From the NCBI GenBank assembly GCA_038121105.1, contig JAYONB010000001.1, forward strand, positions 62,001 to 126,000: a stretch of DNA of 64,000 nucleotides, written 5' to 3'. This document shows positions 1 to 9,377 of this stretch, one piece after another (the first letter of the stretch is position 1; each line of letters opens with the position of its first letter). The position numbers and the translations under genes are program-made. This stretch comes from CALJDF01 sp038121105 (GTDB lineage: Bacteria > Pseudomonadota > Alphaproteobacteria > SHVP01). The notes under the pieces are model-generated. The model was not told the DNA's origin, ran no database searches, and worked only from the letters and a program-made list of their open reading frames with translations.

Positions 1-1023
1 CGAGATCAGACCATGACTGAGCATCTGAAAGATGCCGCCCTCGATACCTTGTTGATTAAAGGTAAACAGCCCGATCGTCACGAAACCCATGTGAGCGACA
101 GACGAATACGCGACCAATTTTTTGATGTCTTCCTGCATCAGTGCGACGAGGGACGCGTAGATCACCGCAATGACGCTGAGGGTGAAGATCAGCGGCGTAA
201 AGAACTCGGTCGCTTCGGGGAGCATCGGAATGGAGAACCGTAGGAACCCGTAAGCGCCCATCTTCAACAGGACGGCCGCCAGGACGACGGAGCCTGCCGT
301 CGGTGCCTCAACGTGGGCATCGGGAAGCCAAGTGTGGACCGGCCACATCGGTATCTTGACGGCAAACGATGCGAGGAACGCCAACCAAAGCCACTTTTGC
401 AAGGCCGGATCGAAGCCGTGTGCAATCAATGTAGGAATGTCGGTGGTGCCCGCCTCGAAGAACATCGCCATGATGGCGAGGAGCATCAGGACGGAACCGG
501 CGAGCGTGTAGAGGAAGAACTTAAAGGTTGCGTAGATGCGATTGCCGCCACCCCAAATGCCGATGATCAAGAACATCGGAATGAGGCCGCCTTCGAAGAA
601 CAGATAGAACAGGACGAAGTCGAGTGCCGAAAACACGCCGACCATCGTCGCTTCCATGATCAAGAAGGCGATCATGTATTCCTTGACCCGGGTCTGGATC
701 GAATTCCAGCTGGCCAGGATGCAAATCGGCATCAAGAACGTCGACAGGATGATGAACAGCATCGAAATACCGTCGATGCCAACGTGGTAGGTGATCGAGT
801 CAGACAGCCACTTGTACTGTTCGACGAACTGGAAACCCGCGGTTTGATTGTCGAATCCGACCCAGAGCGGGATCGACAGAACGAAGTTGCCCAGCGTCGT
901 CCACAGCGCAACGAATTTGGCGTTGCGCGCCACGATCGCGTCGTCCCCCCGAATGAACAGGATGAACAGCGCACCCACGAGGGGCACGAAGATGACGAGC
1001 GAAAGAAGGGGCCAATCGGACAT
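1..1023 (-). CDS. nuoM: NADH-quinone oxidoreductase subunit M (NuoM), 3' end outside the window
   Basis: Antiporter-like, proton-pumping membrane subunit of respiratory complex I. Reading the minus strand from the ATG at 1023 gives 341 open codons to the window edge, so the C-terminal third or so is missing. The translation is a string of hydrophobic helices with the family's FFEGGLIPMF segment and the HTWLPDAHVEAPTAGSV motif, which carries residues typical of the proton channel. It starts 6 bp after the nuoL stop and is the last visible gene of the operon; nuoN would be expected just outside the window. The identity is secure. Confidence 0.95.
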   Translation of the reverse strand, partial: MSDWPLLSLVIFVPLVGALFILFIRGDDAIVARNAKFVALWTTLGNFVLSIPLWVGFDNQTAGFQFVEQYKWLSDSITYHVGIDGISMLFIILSTFLMPICILASWNSIQTRVKEYMIAFLIMEATMVGVFSALDFVLFYLFFEGGLIPMFLIIGIWGGGNRIYATFKFFLYTLAGSVLMLLAIMAMFFEAGTTDIPTLIAHGFDPALQKWLWLAFLASFAVKIPMWPVHTWLPDAHVEAPTAGSVVLAAVLLKMGAYGFLRFSIPMLPEATEFFTPLIFTLSVIAVIYASLVALMQEDIKKLVAYSSVAHMGFVTIGLFTFNQQGIEGGIFQMLSHGLIS

Positions 1024-1029
1024 CGCGGC

Positions 1030-2970
1030 CTAACCGAAGAAAAGGAACCAAGAAACGAGAACCGCCACGCCGATCATCATTGCGAACGCGTAGTGGTAGA
1101 GATAACCGGATTGGAGCGCCGCCGACCGTCGAGCGAGGCCCATCACCATGGCGGCGAACCCATCCGGTCCGAAGCCGTCGATAATGCGCCCGTCACCCAC
1201 TCGCCACAGAGTGTAGCCCAAGAACTTGGCGGGCCGGACCAACAGCGCCTCGTAGATTTCGTCGAAATACCATTTGTTCAGCAAGAACTCGTAGACCGGG
1301 CGATTTGCGTTGGCGATCCGCGGTGGCAGGTCGGGACGGCGAAGGTACAAATACCAAGCCATCAGGAGCCCGATGAGGCCCGCGAAGACCGGTAGCATTT
1401 TGACCCCGAACCCGAGGTGATGCGCTTCTTCTAGGACGTGCTTGCTGGCGTCGAGCATGAAGATCGCATGGCCCCAAAACTCTTCGCTCTCGGTAAACGC
1501 ATGGACGGCAAAGATGCCGGCGAAAATCGCGCCAACCGTCAGCACCATATTGGGAATGTTCATGCTGAGCGGCGCTTCGTGCGCGTGTGCCAAGACCGAC
1601 TGGTCGGCGCGCGTTTTGCCGTGGAACGTCATGAACAACAAACGGCCCGAATAGAGTGCGGTGAGGAACGCTACGGCAAGTCCCACCCAATAAGCGAAGT
1701 TCGCCCCGGTGGCGTGGGACACCCACGCGACCTCAAGAATCAGGTCCTTGGAGTAAAACCCTGAGAAGCCGAACACGCCCGCGATCCCGACGCCCGCCAG
1801 CGAAATCGACCCGATCCACATCATCGTGCCGGTAAGGGGCATCAAGCTGAATAGGCCGCCCATCTTGCGCATATCTTGTTCGTCCGACATGGCGTGGATG
1901 ACCGAACCGGCGCCGAGGAACAGAAGCGCTTTGAAGAAGGCGTGGGTGAAGAGGTGGAAGATCGCTACCGAGTAGGCCGATAGGCCGGCGGCAAAGAACA
2001 TGTAACCCAATTGGCTACACGTCGAATAGGCGATCACCCGCTTGATGTCGTTTTGCGCGAGCGCCACGGTGCCCGCGAAGAGCGCGGTAATGGCGCCCAC
2101 CACCGTCACAATGCCCAAGGTAACGGGCGCCAGCTCGAACATCGGCGAGGTGCGCGCCACTAAGAACACGCCGGCCGTCACCATGGTCGCCGCGTGGATC
2201 AGCGCGGAAACCGGCGTCGGGCCTTCCATCGCGTCGGGCAGCCATGTGTGTAGGAAAATCTGTGCCGACTTGCCCATTGCGCCGATGAACAACAGGAACG
2301 TGATGATGGTGAGCGTGTCCAGTTCCATCCACAGGAAGCCGATGCTCGTGCCGGCGACCTCAGGCGCTTTTTCGAACACCGTGGCGTAGTCGACCGACTT
2401 GAACACCAGGAAGATCGCCATGATGCCGAGCGCGAACCCAAAGTCGCCCACGCGGTTAACGACGAAGGCTTTGATCGCCGCGGCGTTCGCCGTCGGTTTG
2501 TTGAACCAAAAACCGATTAGGAGGTACGACGCGAGGCCCACCCCTTCCCACCCGAAGAACAGTTGGACGAAGTTGTCGGCCGAAACCAACATCAGCATCG
2601 CGAAGGTGAACAACGAAAGGTAAGCCATGAAGCGCGGCTTATGCGGATCGTGGCTCATGTAGCCAATGGAATACCAATGGACGAGCGCCGAAACGACGGT
2701 GACCACGACGAACATCACGGCCGTCAGCGAATCCACCATGATTGCCCAGGAGAAATCGAGCGCACCCGACGAGATCCAGTGCAGAACCTGAATGCGCTCG
2801 ACGTGGTCTGTGCCGGTGATTTGGAAGAAGCCGATGACCGCGAAGACCGCACTTAACGTGACGGCAATGCTGGTAATGAGTTGCGATGGACGATCGCCCA
2901 GGACGCGGCCGAACAGGCCCACGACTAGAGCGGCAATGCCGGGAAGGAAGACGAGGAGGATGAACATCAT
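1030..2970 (-). CDS. nuoL: NADH-quinone oxidoreductase subunit L (NuoL)
   Basis: Largest antiporter-like membrane subunit of complex I, at the distal end of the membrane arm. The 646 residues fit the family's usual length. Family signatures are GWEGVG near residue 140 and HTWLPDAMEGPTPVSAL from residue 241, followed by conserved channel helices and a long C-terminal region corresponding to the lateral helix and last membrane span. Two Met codons lie at the start; the second would shorten it by one residue. It sits 7 bp after nuoK and 6 bp before nuoM. Confidence 0.97.
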   Translation of the reverse strand: MMFILLVFLPGIAALVVGLFGRVLGDRPSQLITSIAVTLSAVFAVIGFFQITGTDHVERIQVLHWISSGALDFSWAIMVDSLTAVMFVVVTVVSALVHWYSIGYMSHDPHKPRFMAYLSLFTFAMLMLVSADNFVQLFFGWEGVGLASYLLIGFWFNKPTANAAAIKAFVVNRVGDFGFALGIMAIFLVFKSVDYATVFEKAPEVAGTSIGFLWMELDTLTIITFLLFIGAMGKSAQIFLHTWLPDAMEGPTPVSALIHAATMVTAGVFLVARTSPMFELAPVTLGIVTVVGAITALFAGTVALAQNDIKRVIAYSTCSQLGYMFFAAGLSAYSVAIFHLFTHAFFKALLFLGAGSVIHAMSDEQDMRKMGGLFSLMPLTGTMMWIGSISLAGVGIAGVFGFSGFYSKDLILEVAWVSHATGANFAYWVGLAVAFLTALYSGRLLFMTFHGKTRADQSVLAHAHEAPLSMNIPNMVLTVGAIFAGIFAVHAFTESEEFWGHAIFMLDASKHVLEEAHHLGFGVKMLPVFAGLIGLLMAWYLYLRRPDLPPRIANANRPVYEFLLNKWYFDEIYEALLVRPAKFLGYTLWRVGDGRIIDGFGPDGFAAMVMGLARRSAALQSGYLYHYAFAMMIGVAVLVSWFLFFG

Positions 2971-2977
2971 GGCGGCC

Positions 2978-3286
2978 CTACCCCTTCATCACGTTGATGT
3001 CTTCGACTTCGATCGTCCCGCGGTTACGGAAATAGACCACCAGAATGGCGAGCCCGATCGCGGCCTCGGCGGCGGCCACCGTGAGAACGAACATGGCGAA
3101 GACCTGCCCCACCAAGTCGTTGAGGTGGGCCGAAAAGCCGACAAGGTTGACGTTCACGGCGAGCAAAATGAGTTCGACCGACATCAAGATGATGATGACG
3201 TTCTTGCGGTTTAGGAAAATCCCGAATACGCCGATCGTGAACAGGATCGCACCGACAGTGAGGTAGTGACCGACTCCGATTTCCAT
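2978..3286 (-). CDS. nuoK: NADH-quinone oxidoreductase subunit K (NuoK)
   Basis: Small three-helix membrane subunit of complex I (102 residues, normal size). The second and third helices carry buried acidic residues (SVELILLAVN and the TVAAAEAAIG segment) typical of the family's proton path. Its ATG shares one base with the nuoJ stop codon (TGATG), indicating translational coupling inside the operon. Confidence 0.96.
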   Translation of the reverse strand: MEIGVGHYLTVGAILFTIGVFGIFLNRKNVIIILMSVELILLAVNVNLVGFSAHLNDLVGQVFAMFVLTVAAAEAAIGLAILVVYFRNRGTIEVEDINVMKG

Positions 3287-3900
3287 CAGATGCCACTCCC
3301 CGGCGAGACTTTTTTGATTTCGACCGCGTCGGATCGTTTGCGACCAACTTGATCGGCGATCTTTTGTTTACGGACCCCGGGCCGTTCTCGCAGCGTCAGA
3401 ACAATCGCGCCGATCATGGCAACGAGCAGGATCAAGCCGCCCGCTTGGAAGAGGTAGATGTAGCGTGTGTAGATCAATTGCCCTAGCGCGTGGGTATTGG
3501 TCACTTCACTGATCTCGGGTGCCGGTGCGGCCCCGATGGCTAGGACCCCGGGTACGTTGGCCTGGGTCGTTAGAACGAAGATCAGTTCTATCAGTAGAAT
3601 GATCCCGACCAAGGCACCAATGGGAAGGTATTGCAGGAACCCTTCGCGCAACCTGACGAAGTTAATATCCAGCATCATGACGACGAACATGAACAGGACC
3701 GCCACCGCACCGACATAGACGATGACCATGATCATGGCGAGGAACTCCGCCCCGGCGATGACGAAGAGGCCCGCCGCGTTGAAGAAAGCCAAGATCAGGA
3801 AGAACACCGAGTGGACCGGGTTGCGGGCACCGACAACCATGACCGCCGACGCGATAATGATCGCGGCGAAAAGGTAAAAGGCGATGGCGGAGAGAATCAT
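3286..3900 (-). CDS. nuoJ: NADH-quinone oxidoreductase subunit J (NuoJ)
   Basis: Membrane subunit of complex I, 204 residues with five predicted hydrophobic helices and a charged C-terminal tail. The third helix contains the family's VYVGAVAVLFMFVVMML segment, which includes the tyrosine and flexible glycine region implicated in coupling. It lies 11 bp after nuoI and overlaps nuoK by one base. Confidence 0.96.
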   Translation of the reverse strand: MILSAIAFYLFAAIIIASAVMVVGARNPVHSVFFLILAFFNAAGLFVIAGAEFLAMIMVIVYVGAVAVLFMFVVMMLDINFVRLREGFLQYLPIGALVGIILLIELIFVLTTQANVPGVLAIGAAPAPEISEVTNTHALGQLIYTRYIYLFQAGGLILLVAMIGAIVLTLRERPGVRKQKIADQVGRKRSDAVEIKKVSPGSGI

Positions 3901-3911
3901 CGGACTGGGTT

Positions 3912-4400
3912 CTAACTGTAGGGGGCGTCTTTTGCGAGGTTGGCCGCGATTTCACGTTCCCATCGCGCGCCGTTCGCCAAAAGCTTCTCTTTATCGTAGA
4001 GAAGTTCTTCGCGCGTTTCGGTGGCGAACTCGAAGTTCGGTCCTTCGACGATCGCATCGACCGGGCAGGCCTCTTGGCAGAAACCGCAATAGATGCATTT
4101 CGTCATATCGATATCGTAGCGCGTGGTGCGGCGTGACCCGTCGTCGCGCGGCTCGGCCTCGATCGTAATGGCTTGGGCGGGACACACGGCCTCGCACAAC
4201 TTGCAGGCGATGCAGCGTTCTTCGCCATTCGGATATCGACGAAGTGCATGTTCGCCGCGAAAACGCGGACTAAGGGCACCCTTCTCGAAGGGATAGTTGA
4301 TCGTAACCTTTTTGCGAAACATGTAGCTGAAGGTCAGCGCCATACCTTTGACCAGTTCCACCAGGAACAGCGAGCGTACACCTTGATCGAGAAACGCCAT
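3912..4400 (-). CDS. nuoI: NADH-quinone oxidoreductase subunit I (NuoI), 8Fe ferredoxin type
   Basis: Peripheral-arm subunit holding the two tetranuclear clusters N6a and N6b that pass electrons towards N2. The 162-residue protein has two CxxCxxCxxxCP motifs (CIACKLCEAVCP and CIYCGFCQEACP) and a short amphipathic N-terminus that in homologues lies on the membrane. It starts 3 bp after the nuoH stop. Confidence 0.97.
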   Translation of the reverse strand: MAFLDQGVRSLFLVELVKGMALTFSYMFRKKVTINYPFEKGALSPRFRGEHALRRYPNGEERCIACKLCEAVCPAQAITIEAEPRDDGSRRTTRYDIDMTKCIYCGFCQEACPVDAIVEGPNFEFATETREELLYDKEKLLANGARWEREIAANLAKDAPYS

Positions 4401-4403
4401 GCT

Positions 4404-5417
4404 CTACCCCTGCGGCAACAGATCGAAGAACACCAGCACGCCGGCGGTGAGAACGACCCAAAGAAGTGAGAACGGGAGAAACACCTTCCAACCGAGGCGC
4501 ATCAACTGATCGTAGCGATAGCGCGGGAATGTCGCCCGCACCCAAATGAAGACGAATAACAGGAAGACGATCTTTAAGATGAACCAGATCGGGCCCGGGA
4601 TCCACGTGAACGGAGCGATATCGAAGGGCGGGAACCAGCCCCCGAGGAAGAGGATTGCGGTCATCGCGCTCATGAGAATCATGTTCGCGTATTCGCCAAG
4701 GAAGAAGAGCACGAAGGCGATGGCCGAATACTCGACCTGGTAGCCGGCCACCAGTTCCGATTCCGCTTCGGGAAGGTCGAAGGGGTGCCGGTTGGTTTCG
4801 GCCAGTGCCGAGATGAAAAAGATGATGAACATCGGGAACAGGGGGATCGCGAACCACAACCCCTTTTGCGCCAGCACGATGTCGCTCAGGTTCAGCGAAC
4901 CGACGACCAGCAGCACCGTCACGATCACGAACCCCATGGAAACTTCGTAGGACACCATTTGTGCCGCGGACCGCAACGCGCCTAGGAAGGGATACCGCGA
5001 ATTACTCGCCCACCCGGCCATCACCATGCCGTAAACGCCGAGCGAAGAGACCGCGAAAAGATAGAGAATGCCGACATTGACATCGGCGATGACCCAGCCC
5101 GGCGCGAACGGCACCACCGCCCAAGCAATAAACGCCAAGATGAACGTAAGAACAGGCGCCGCGAGGAAGACGACCTTGTTGGCCCCGGTCGGGACGATCG
5201 TTTCCTTGAAGAAAATCTTGATGAAATCGGCAAAGGACTGAAGCACCCCCCATGGACCGACGACGTTCGGACCACGGCGTAGGGTCATTGCCGCGAACAC
5301 TTTGCGTTCGAAATAGACGAGGAACGCCACGCTGATGGCGACGGGCAACGCGACCGCGAGAATCTGCGCGATGATGATGAGGAACGGCGCGAGCCAATTG
5401 ACCCAAAAATCAGCCAT
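4404..5417 (-). CDS. nuoH: NADH-quinone oxidoreductase subunit H (NuoH)
   Basis: Membrane subunit at the junction with the peripheral arm; it forms much of the quinone-binding tunnel. About eight hydrophobic helices are visible, with family segments such as ERKVFAAMTLRRGPNVVGP near the N-terminus and the acidic loop ALAETNRHPFDLPEAESELV. The ATG at 5417 (MADFWVNW) is chosen rather than an in-frame start 30 bp upstream, because the upstream residues do not fit the family. This gives 337 residues and an 8-bp overlap with the end of nuoG. Confidence 0.95.
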   Translation of the reverse strand: MADFWVNWLAPFLIIIAQILAVALPVAISVAFLVYFERKVFAAMTLRRGPNVVGPWGVLQSFADFIKIFFKETIVPTGANKVVFLAAPVLTFILAFIAWAVVPFAPGWVIADVNVGILYLFAVSSLGVYGMVMAGWASNSRYPFLGALRSAAQMVSYEVSMGFVIVTVLLVVGSLNLSDIVLAQKGLWFAIPLFPMFIIFFISALAETNRHPFDLPEAESELVAGYQVEYSAIAFVLFFLGEYANMILMSAMTAILFLGGWFPPFDIAPFTWIPGPIWFILKIVFLLFVFIWVRATFPRYRYDQLMRLGWKVFLPFSLLWVVLTAGVLVFFDLLPQG

Positions 5418-7470
5418 CGGTTCCGGTCCCTTGCGGTGCCGCGGCACCGTAAATGTCGGCGCAGGCGTGCATCGTTTCGGAGGCGCGACTGACCGTGTTG
5501 GTCAGATAAAAATCGTGGATTGCGGGCACGAATGGCTGCGCCGCCATATCGCCGGCCGAACCGAACGATCCCCAGGCCGCTTGGGGCCGGGTATCCAAGT
5601 CGCCGAACGTCGGGGCGACCGCCACCAAACGTTCGCGAAGCTGTTCGAGGGTATCGTAGGCCAAGGGTTTGCCGAGACGTTCCGACAAGGCCCGGATGAT
5701 GGCCCAATCCTCGCGGGCATCACCCGGCGGGAAAGCGGCCCGGAAGGCCCGTTGTACGCGGCCTTCGGTGTTGACGTAGGTGCCTGGTTTTTCAGTGTAC
5801 GCCGCGCCCGGCAGCACAATGTCGGCCTGCGTCGCGCCGGCGTCACCATGATGTCCTTGATAGATGACAAAAGCGTTCTTGAGGGGCCCCATGTCGATCT
5901 CGTCAGCACCGAGGAGATAGACCACCTCGATCGAGCCGTTGGCGGCGCCGTCGAGGATACCTTGGCGATCCAGCCCCCCTGCCCCCGGAACAAAACCGAG
6001 GTCGAGACCGCCGACACGCGCGGCCGCGGTATGCAGAACGTTGAATCCATTCCATGAGTCGGAGACCGCGCCAACCGCTTCAGCTAACGCGCGGGCTGCA
6101 TGTAGAACCTTGTCGCCGTCGTTTCGGGCGAGCGCGCCTTGTCCAACGATGATCATCGGCCGTTCGGCACCTTTAAGGGTATCCGCAAATCCGCCGCCAG
6201 CCACGAGTGCCTGGAGGACATCCGGCCCGGTACCGAGTTGTTCGACGGGATAGGTCAGGTCGTGCGGTACGCCGATCGCCGCAACGGGGAAATCGCCTTG
6301 GAGCCAACGTTTGCGAATTCGTGCGTTGACCAGTGGCGCTTCCCATCTCGGATTCGATCCGATGAGTAGCAGCGCGTCGGCCTCTTCGATCCCCGCGATA
6401 CCGCTATTGAAGAGGTAACTTGCGCGCACCGAGGCATCGAGTTTGGCGCCGTCCTGGCGACAATCGAGGTTCGGAGAACCAATCGACTCCATTAGGTCCT
6501 TGAGAGCCATCATGGCTTCGGCATCGACAAGATCGCCGGCCAGCGCCGCGACCTTCGCGCCGTCCAGACCTTCGAGCTTGCTGGCGATGGCGTCGAACGC
6601 TTGCGCCCAACTGGCGGGAACGAGTTTGCCGTTCTGGCGGACATAGGGTTTATCCAAGCGCCCGCGTTGGAGGCCGTCACACGCAAACCGCGTTTTGTCC
6701 GAGATCCATTCCTCGTTGATCTCTTCGTTAAGGCGCGGCAACACGCGCATCACTTCGCGACCGCGTGCGTCAACCCGTATGTTACTGCCGACGGCGTCCA
6801 TAACGTCGACCGTTTCGGTTTTGCGAAGTTCCCAAGGGCGCGCCGTAAAGGAATACGGTTTCGACGTCAGCGCGCCGACCGGACATAGATCGATGATGTT
6901 ACCCGAAAGCTCGGACGACAACGCTTTTTCGACGTAGGTCCCGACCTCCGTCTCCTCGCCCCGTCCAGTAGCGCCGAGTTCTTCGACGCCGGCGACTTCG
7001 GTCGCAAAACGGATGCACCGCGTGCAGTGGATGCAGCGGGTCATGATCGTCTTAACGAGGGGGCCGATGTTCTTGTCTTTGACCGCCCGCTTATTCTCTT
7101 CGAACCGGTTGCGATCGCGACCGAAGGCCATCGCCTGATCTTGCAAATCGCATTCGCCGCCCTGATCGCAGATGGGGCAATCCAGCGGGTGGTTGATGAG
7201 GAGAAATTCCATCACCCCTTCGCGCGCCTTTTTAACGGTCGGGGTATTGGTATGGATCACCATGCCGTCGGCCGCCGGCATCGCGCATGAGGCGATCGGC
7301 TTGGGCGACTTTTCCATTTCGACAAGGCACATGCGGCAGTTGCCCGCGATGGACAACCGGTCGTGGTAGCAAAAGCGCGGCACCTCGGCACCGGCTTCTT
7401 CGCAGGCCTGAAGGACCGTGAGGCCGTCCTCGACCGTGATTTCTTTGCCGTCGATGGTAAGTGTAGCCAT
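5410..7470 (-). CDS. nuoG: NADH-quinone oxidoreductase subunit G (NuoG)
   Basis: Large iron-sulfur subunit of the peripheral arm (686 residues). The N-terminus is a [2Fe-2S] ferredoxin domain with the CRMCLVEM motif. It is followed by the His-and-Cys ligated N5 cluster (HPLDCPICDQGGECDLQ), the N4 cluster (CIHCTRC) and a long molybdopterin-oxidoreductase-like domain that is structural in complex I. It starts 3 bp after nuoF and overlaps nuoH by 8 bp. The length matches alphaproteobacterial and mitochondrial 75-kDa homologues rather than the longer enterobacterial form. Confidence 0.96.
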   Translation of the reverse strand: MATLTIDGKEITVEDGLTVLQACEEAGAEVPRFCYHDRLSIAGNCRMCLVEMEKSPKPIASCAMPAADGMVIHTNTPTVKKAREGVMEFLLINHPLDCPICDQGGECDLQDQAMAFGRDRNRFEENKRAVKDKNIGPLVKTIMTRCIHCTRCIRFATEVAGVEELGATGRGEETEVGTYVEKALSSELSGNIIDLCPVGALTSKPYSFTARPWELRKTETVDVMDAVGSNIRVDARGREVMRVLPRLNEEINEEWISDKTRFACDGLQRGRLDKPYVRQNGKLVPASWAQAFDAIASKLEGLDGAKVAALAGDLVDAEAMMALKDLMESIGSPNLDCRQDGAKLDASVRASYLFNSGIAGIEEADALLLIGSNPRWEAPLVNARIRKRWLQGDFPVAAIGVPHDLTYPVEQLGTGPDVLQALVAGGGFADTLKGAERPMIIVGQGALARNDGDKVLHAARALAEAVGAVSDSWNGFNVLHTAAARVGGLDLGFVPGAGGLDRQGILDGAANGSIEVVYLLGADEIDMGPLKNAFVIYQGHHGDAGATQADIVLPGAAYTEKPGTYVNTEGRVQRAFRAAFPPGDAREDWAIIRALSERLGKPLAYDTLEQLRERLVAVAPTFGDLDTRPQAAWGSFGSAGDMAAQPFVPAIHDFYLTNTVSRASETMHACADIYGAAAPQGTGTDG

Positions 7471-7473
7471 GAC

Positions 7474-8766
7474 CTAAGCCGCCTGCGGCGCGTTGGCGCC
7501 AGCTTGTTTTTCCACGATGCGGCGCTCTATCTCGGGCCGGAAATGGCTGATCAAGCCCTGGATCGGCCACGCCGCCGCGTCACCCAAAGCGCAAATCGTG
7601 TGCCCCTCAACCTGACCGGCCACATCGAGAAGCAAATCGATCTCCTCGGCATGGGCTTCGCCCTTTGCCAGCCGCTCCATGACGCGCCACATCCAGCCGG
7701 TGCCTTCGCGGCACGGCGTGCACTGCCCGCAGCTTTCGTGCATGTAGAATTTCGACAGCCGCGCGATGGCCGCAACAAGATCGGTACTTTTGTCCATCAC
7801 GATGACCGCCGCGGTCCCGAGACCGGATTTCACTTCGGCGAGCGAATCGAAGTCCATCAGGACGGTGTCGCAAATCGATTTTGGCAGCATACGAACCGAC
7901 GAACCGCCGGGAATGATCGCCAACAAATTGTCCCAGCCACCGCGCACCCCGCCTGCGTGCTTTTCGATGAGCTCTTTCAGCGGAATGCTCATCTCTTCTT
8001 CGACGTTGCAGGGGTTGTTCACGTGGCCCGAGATACAAAAGACTTTGGTGCCGGTGTTGCGCTCGCGACCGAATCCCGCGAACCACGCCCCGCCCCGACG
8101 CAGGATCGTCGGGACGACGGCGATGCTTTCGACGTTGTTGACCGTGGTCGGGCAGCCCCAGACGCCCATGTTGGCCGGGAACGGCGGCTTGAGGCGCGGC
8201 TGGCCCTTTTTGCCCTCGAGGCTTTCGATGAGGGCCATCTCCTCGCCGCAAATGTAGGCCCCTGCCCCACGGTGCACGTAGATGTCGTACTGCCAACCCG
8301 AGCCGCAAGCGTTCTTGCCGAGATACCCGGCGTCATAGGCTTCTTGGATGGCGGCTTCGAGGTGTTCGGCCTCGCGGATGAACTCGCCTCGGATATAGAT
8401 GTAGCAAGCATGTGCGCCCATCGCGAAACCCGCGATCAAGCAGCCCTCGACGAGCTTGTGCGGATCGTGGCGCATCAGATCGCGGTCTTTGCACGTTCCC
8501 GGTTCGCCCTCGTCGGCGTTGACGACGAGGTAATGCGGGCGCCCATCGGACTGTTTGGGCATGAACGACCACTTCAATCCGGTTGGGAACCCGGCGCCGC
8601 CGCGGCCACGTAGGCCGGAGGCTTTGACTTCTTCGATAATTTTGTCCCGACCGAGATCGAGCAATGCCTTCGGGTTGTCCCAATCTCCACGCGCTTTCGC
8701 ACCGGCCAAACGCCAGTCGTGCGCGCCGTAGAGGTTGGTAAAGATTCGGTCTTTATCTTGCAGCAT
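7474..8766 (-). CDS. nuoF: NADH-quinone oxidoreductase subunit F (NuoF)
   Basis: NADH- and FMN-binding subunit, the electron entry point of complex I. The 430 residues include the glycine-rich NADH site GRGGAGFPTGLKW, the flavin region with GAYICGEEMALIESLEG, and the N3 cluster motif ESCGQCTPCREG with its distal cysteine in HTICALGD. Its ATG overlaps the nuoE stop (TAATG). Confidence 0.97.
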   Translation of the reverse strand: MLQDKDRIFTNLYGAHDWRLAGAKARGDWDNPKALLDLGRDKIIEEVKASGLRGRGGAGFPTGLKWSFMPKQSDGRPHYLVVNADEGEPGTCKDRDLMRHDPHKLVEGCLIAGFAMGAHACYIYIRGEFIREAEHLEAAIQEAYDAGYLGKNACGSGWQYDIYVHRGAGAYICGEEMALIESLEGKKGQPRLKPPFPANMGVWGCPTTVNNVESIAVVPTILRRGGAWFAGFGRERNTGTKVFCISGHVNNPCNVEEEMSIPLKELIEKHAGGVRGGWDNLLAIIPGGSSVRMLPKSICDTVLMDFDSLAEVKSGLGTAAVIVMDKSTDLVAAIARLSKFYMHESCGQCTPCREGTGWMWRVMERLAKGEAHAEEIDLLLDVAGQVEGHTICALGDAAAWPIQGLISHFRPEIERRIVEKQAGANAPQAA

Positions 8767-9377
8767 TAGACCGTTTGCTCCTTCAACGTGGTCGGGCCAC
8801 CGATCGGCGCAGAGGTTTGACGACCGGTCTGTGAACCTGGCGCCGGCGATTCGCCGTTACGCAATGCATCGATGATCCGCCGCATGGCGTCCGCATCGAC
8901 ATCTTCGTAATAGTCATCGCCGATCCATACCACCGGCGCATTGACGCAGGCCCCGAGACATTCGACCTCGCGCAGCGTGAACATCCCATCTGACGTCGTT
9001 TGGTTGAGATCGATCCCAAGGGCCTCACGACAGGCCGCTACGACATCATTGCTGCCGCGGAGCTCGCACGGTGTCGTCGTACAGACCCGCACCAAGTGCT
9101 TCCCGATCGGGGCGAGGTTGTACATGGAATAAAAGGTTGCGACCTCGTAGGCGCGAATCTGTGGAACACCCAACATTTCGGCGATGTAGTTCATCGCCGC
9201 GGTCGGCAACCAACCGTCATGTTGGCGTTGCGCCAAATCGAACAGCGGCATGATCGCGCTGGCCTGACGGCCTTCGGGGTAACGCGCGATGATGCTTTTG
9301 GCTTTTTCGAGGTTCTCGTCGGTGAACGCAAAGGTGGCGGGTTGTTGGTCCGGCGGCGCGGCTTTTTGAACGATCAT
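8766..9377 (-). CDS. nuoE: NADH-quinone oxidoreductase subunit E (NuoE)
   Basis: 24-kDa thioredoxin-like subunit with the off-pathway [2Fe-2S] cluster N1a. The ligands form C-x4-C (CTTTPC) and C-x3-C (CLGAC) pairs. The frame stays open far upstream inside nuoD, but the ATG at 9377 (MIVQKAAPP) overlaps the nuoD stop by 4 bp and gives 203 residues. The last 35 or so residues are a Pro/Gly/Thr-rich tail (PAPGSQTGRQTS region) beyond the usual core, probably disordered. Confidence 0.95.
   Translation of the reverse strand: MIVQKAAPPDQQPATFAFTDENLEKAKSIIARYPEGRQASAIMPLFDLAQRQHDGWLPTAAMNYIAEMLGVPQIRAYEVATFYSMYNLAPIGKHLVRVCTTTPCELRGSNDVVAACREALGIDLNQTTSDGMFTLREVECLGACVNAPVVWIGDDYYEDVDADAMRRIIDALRNGESPAPGSQTGRQTSAPIGGPTTLKEQTV

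Noticed and set aside
313..1395. Long plus-strand open frame opposite nuoM and nuoL
   Set aside because: It is antisense to two certain genes, has low-complexity charged translation (His, Arg, Glu) and no ribosome-binding site. This is a usual artefact of GC-rich coding DNA.
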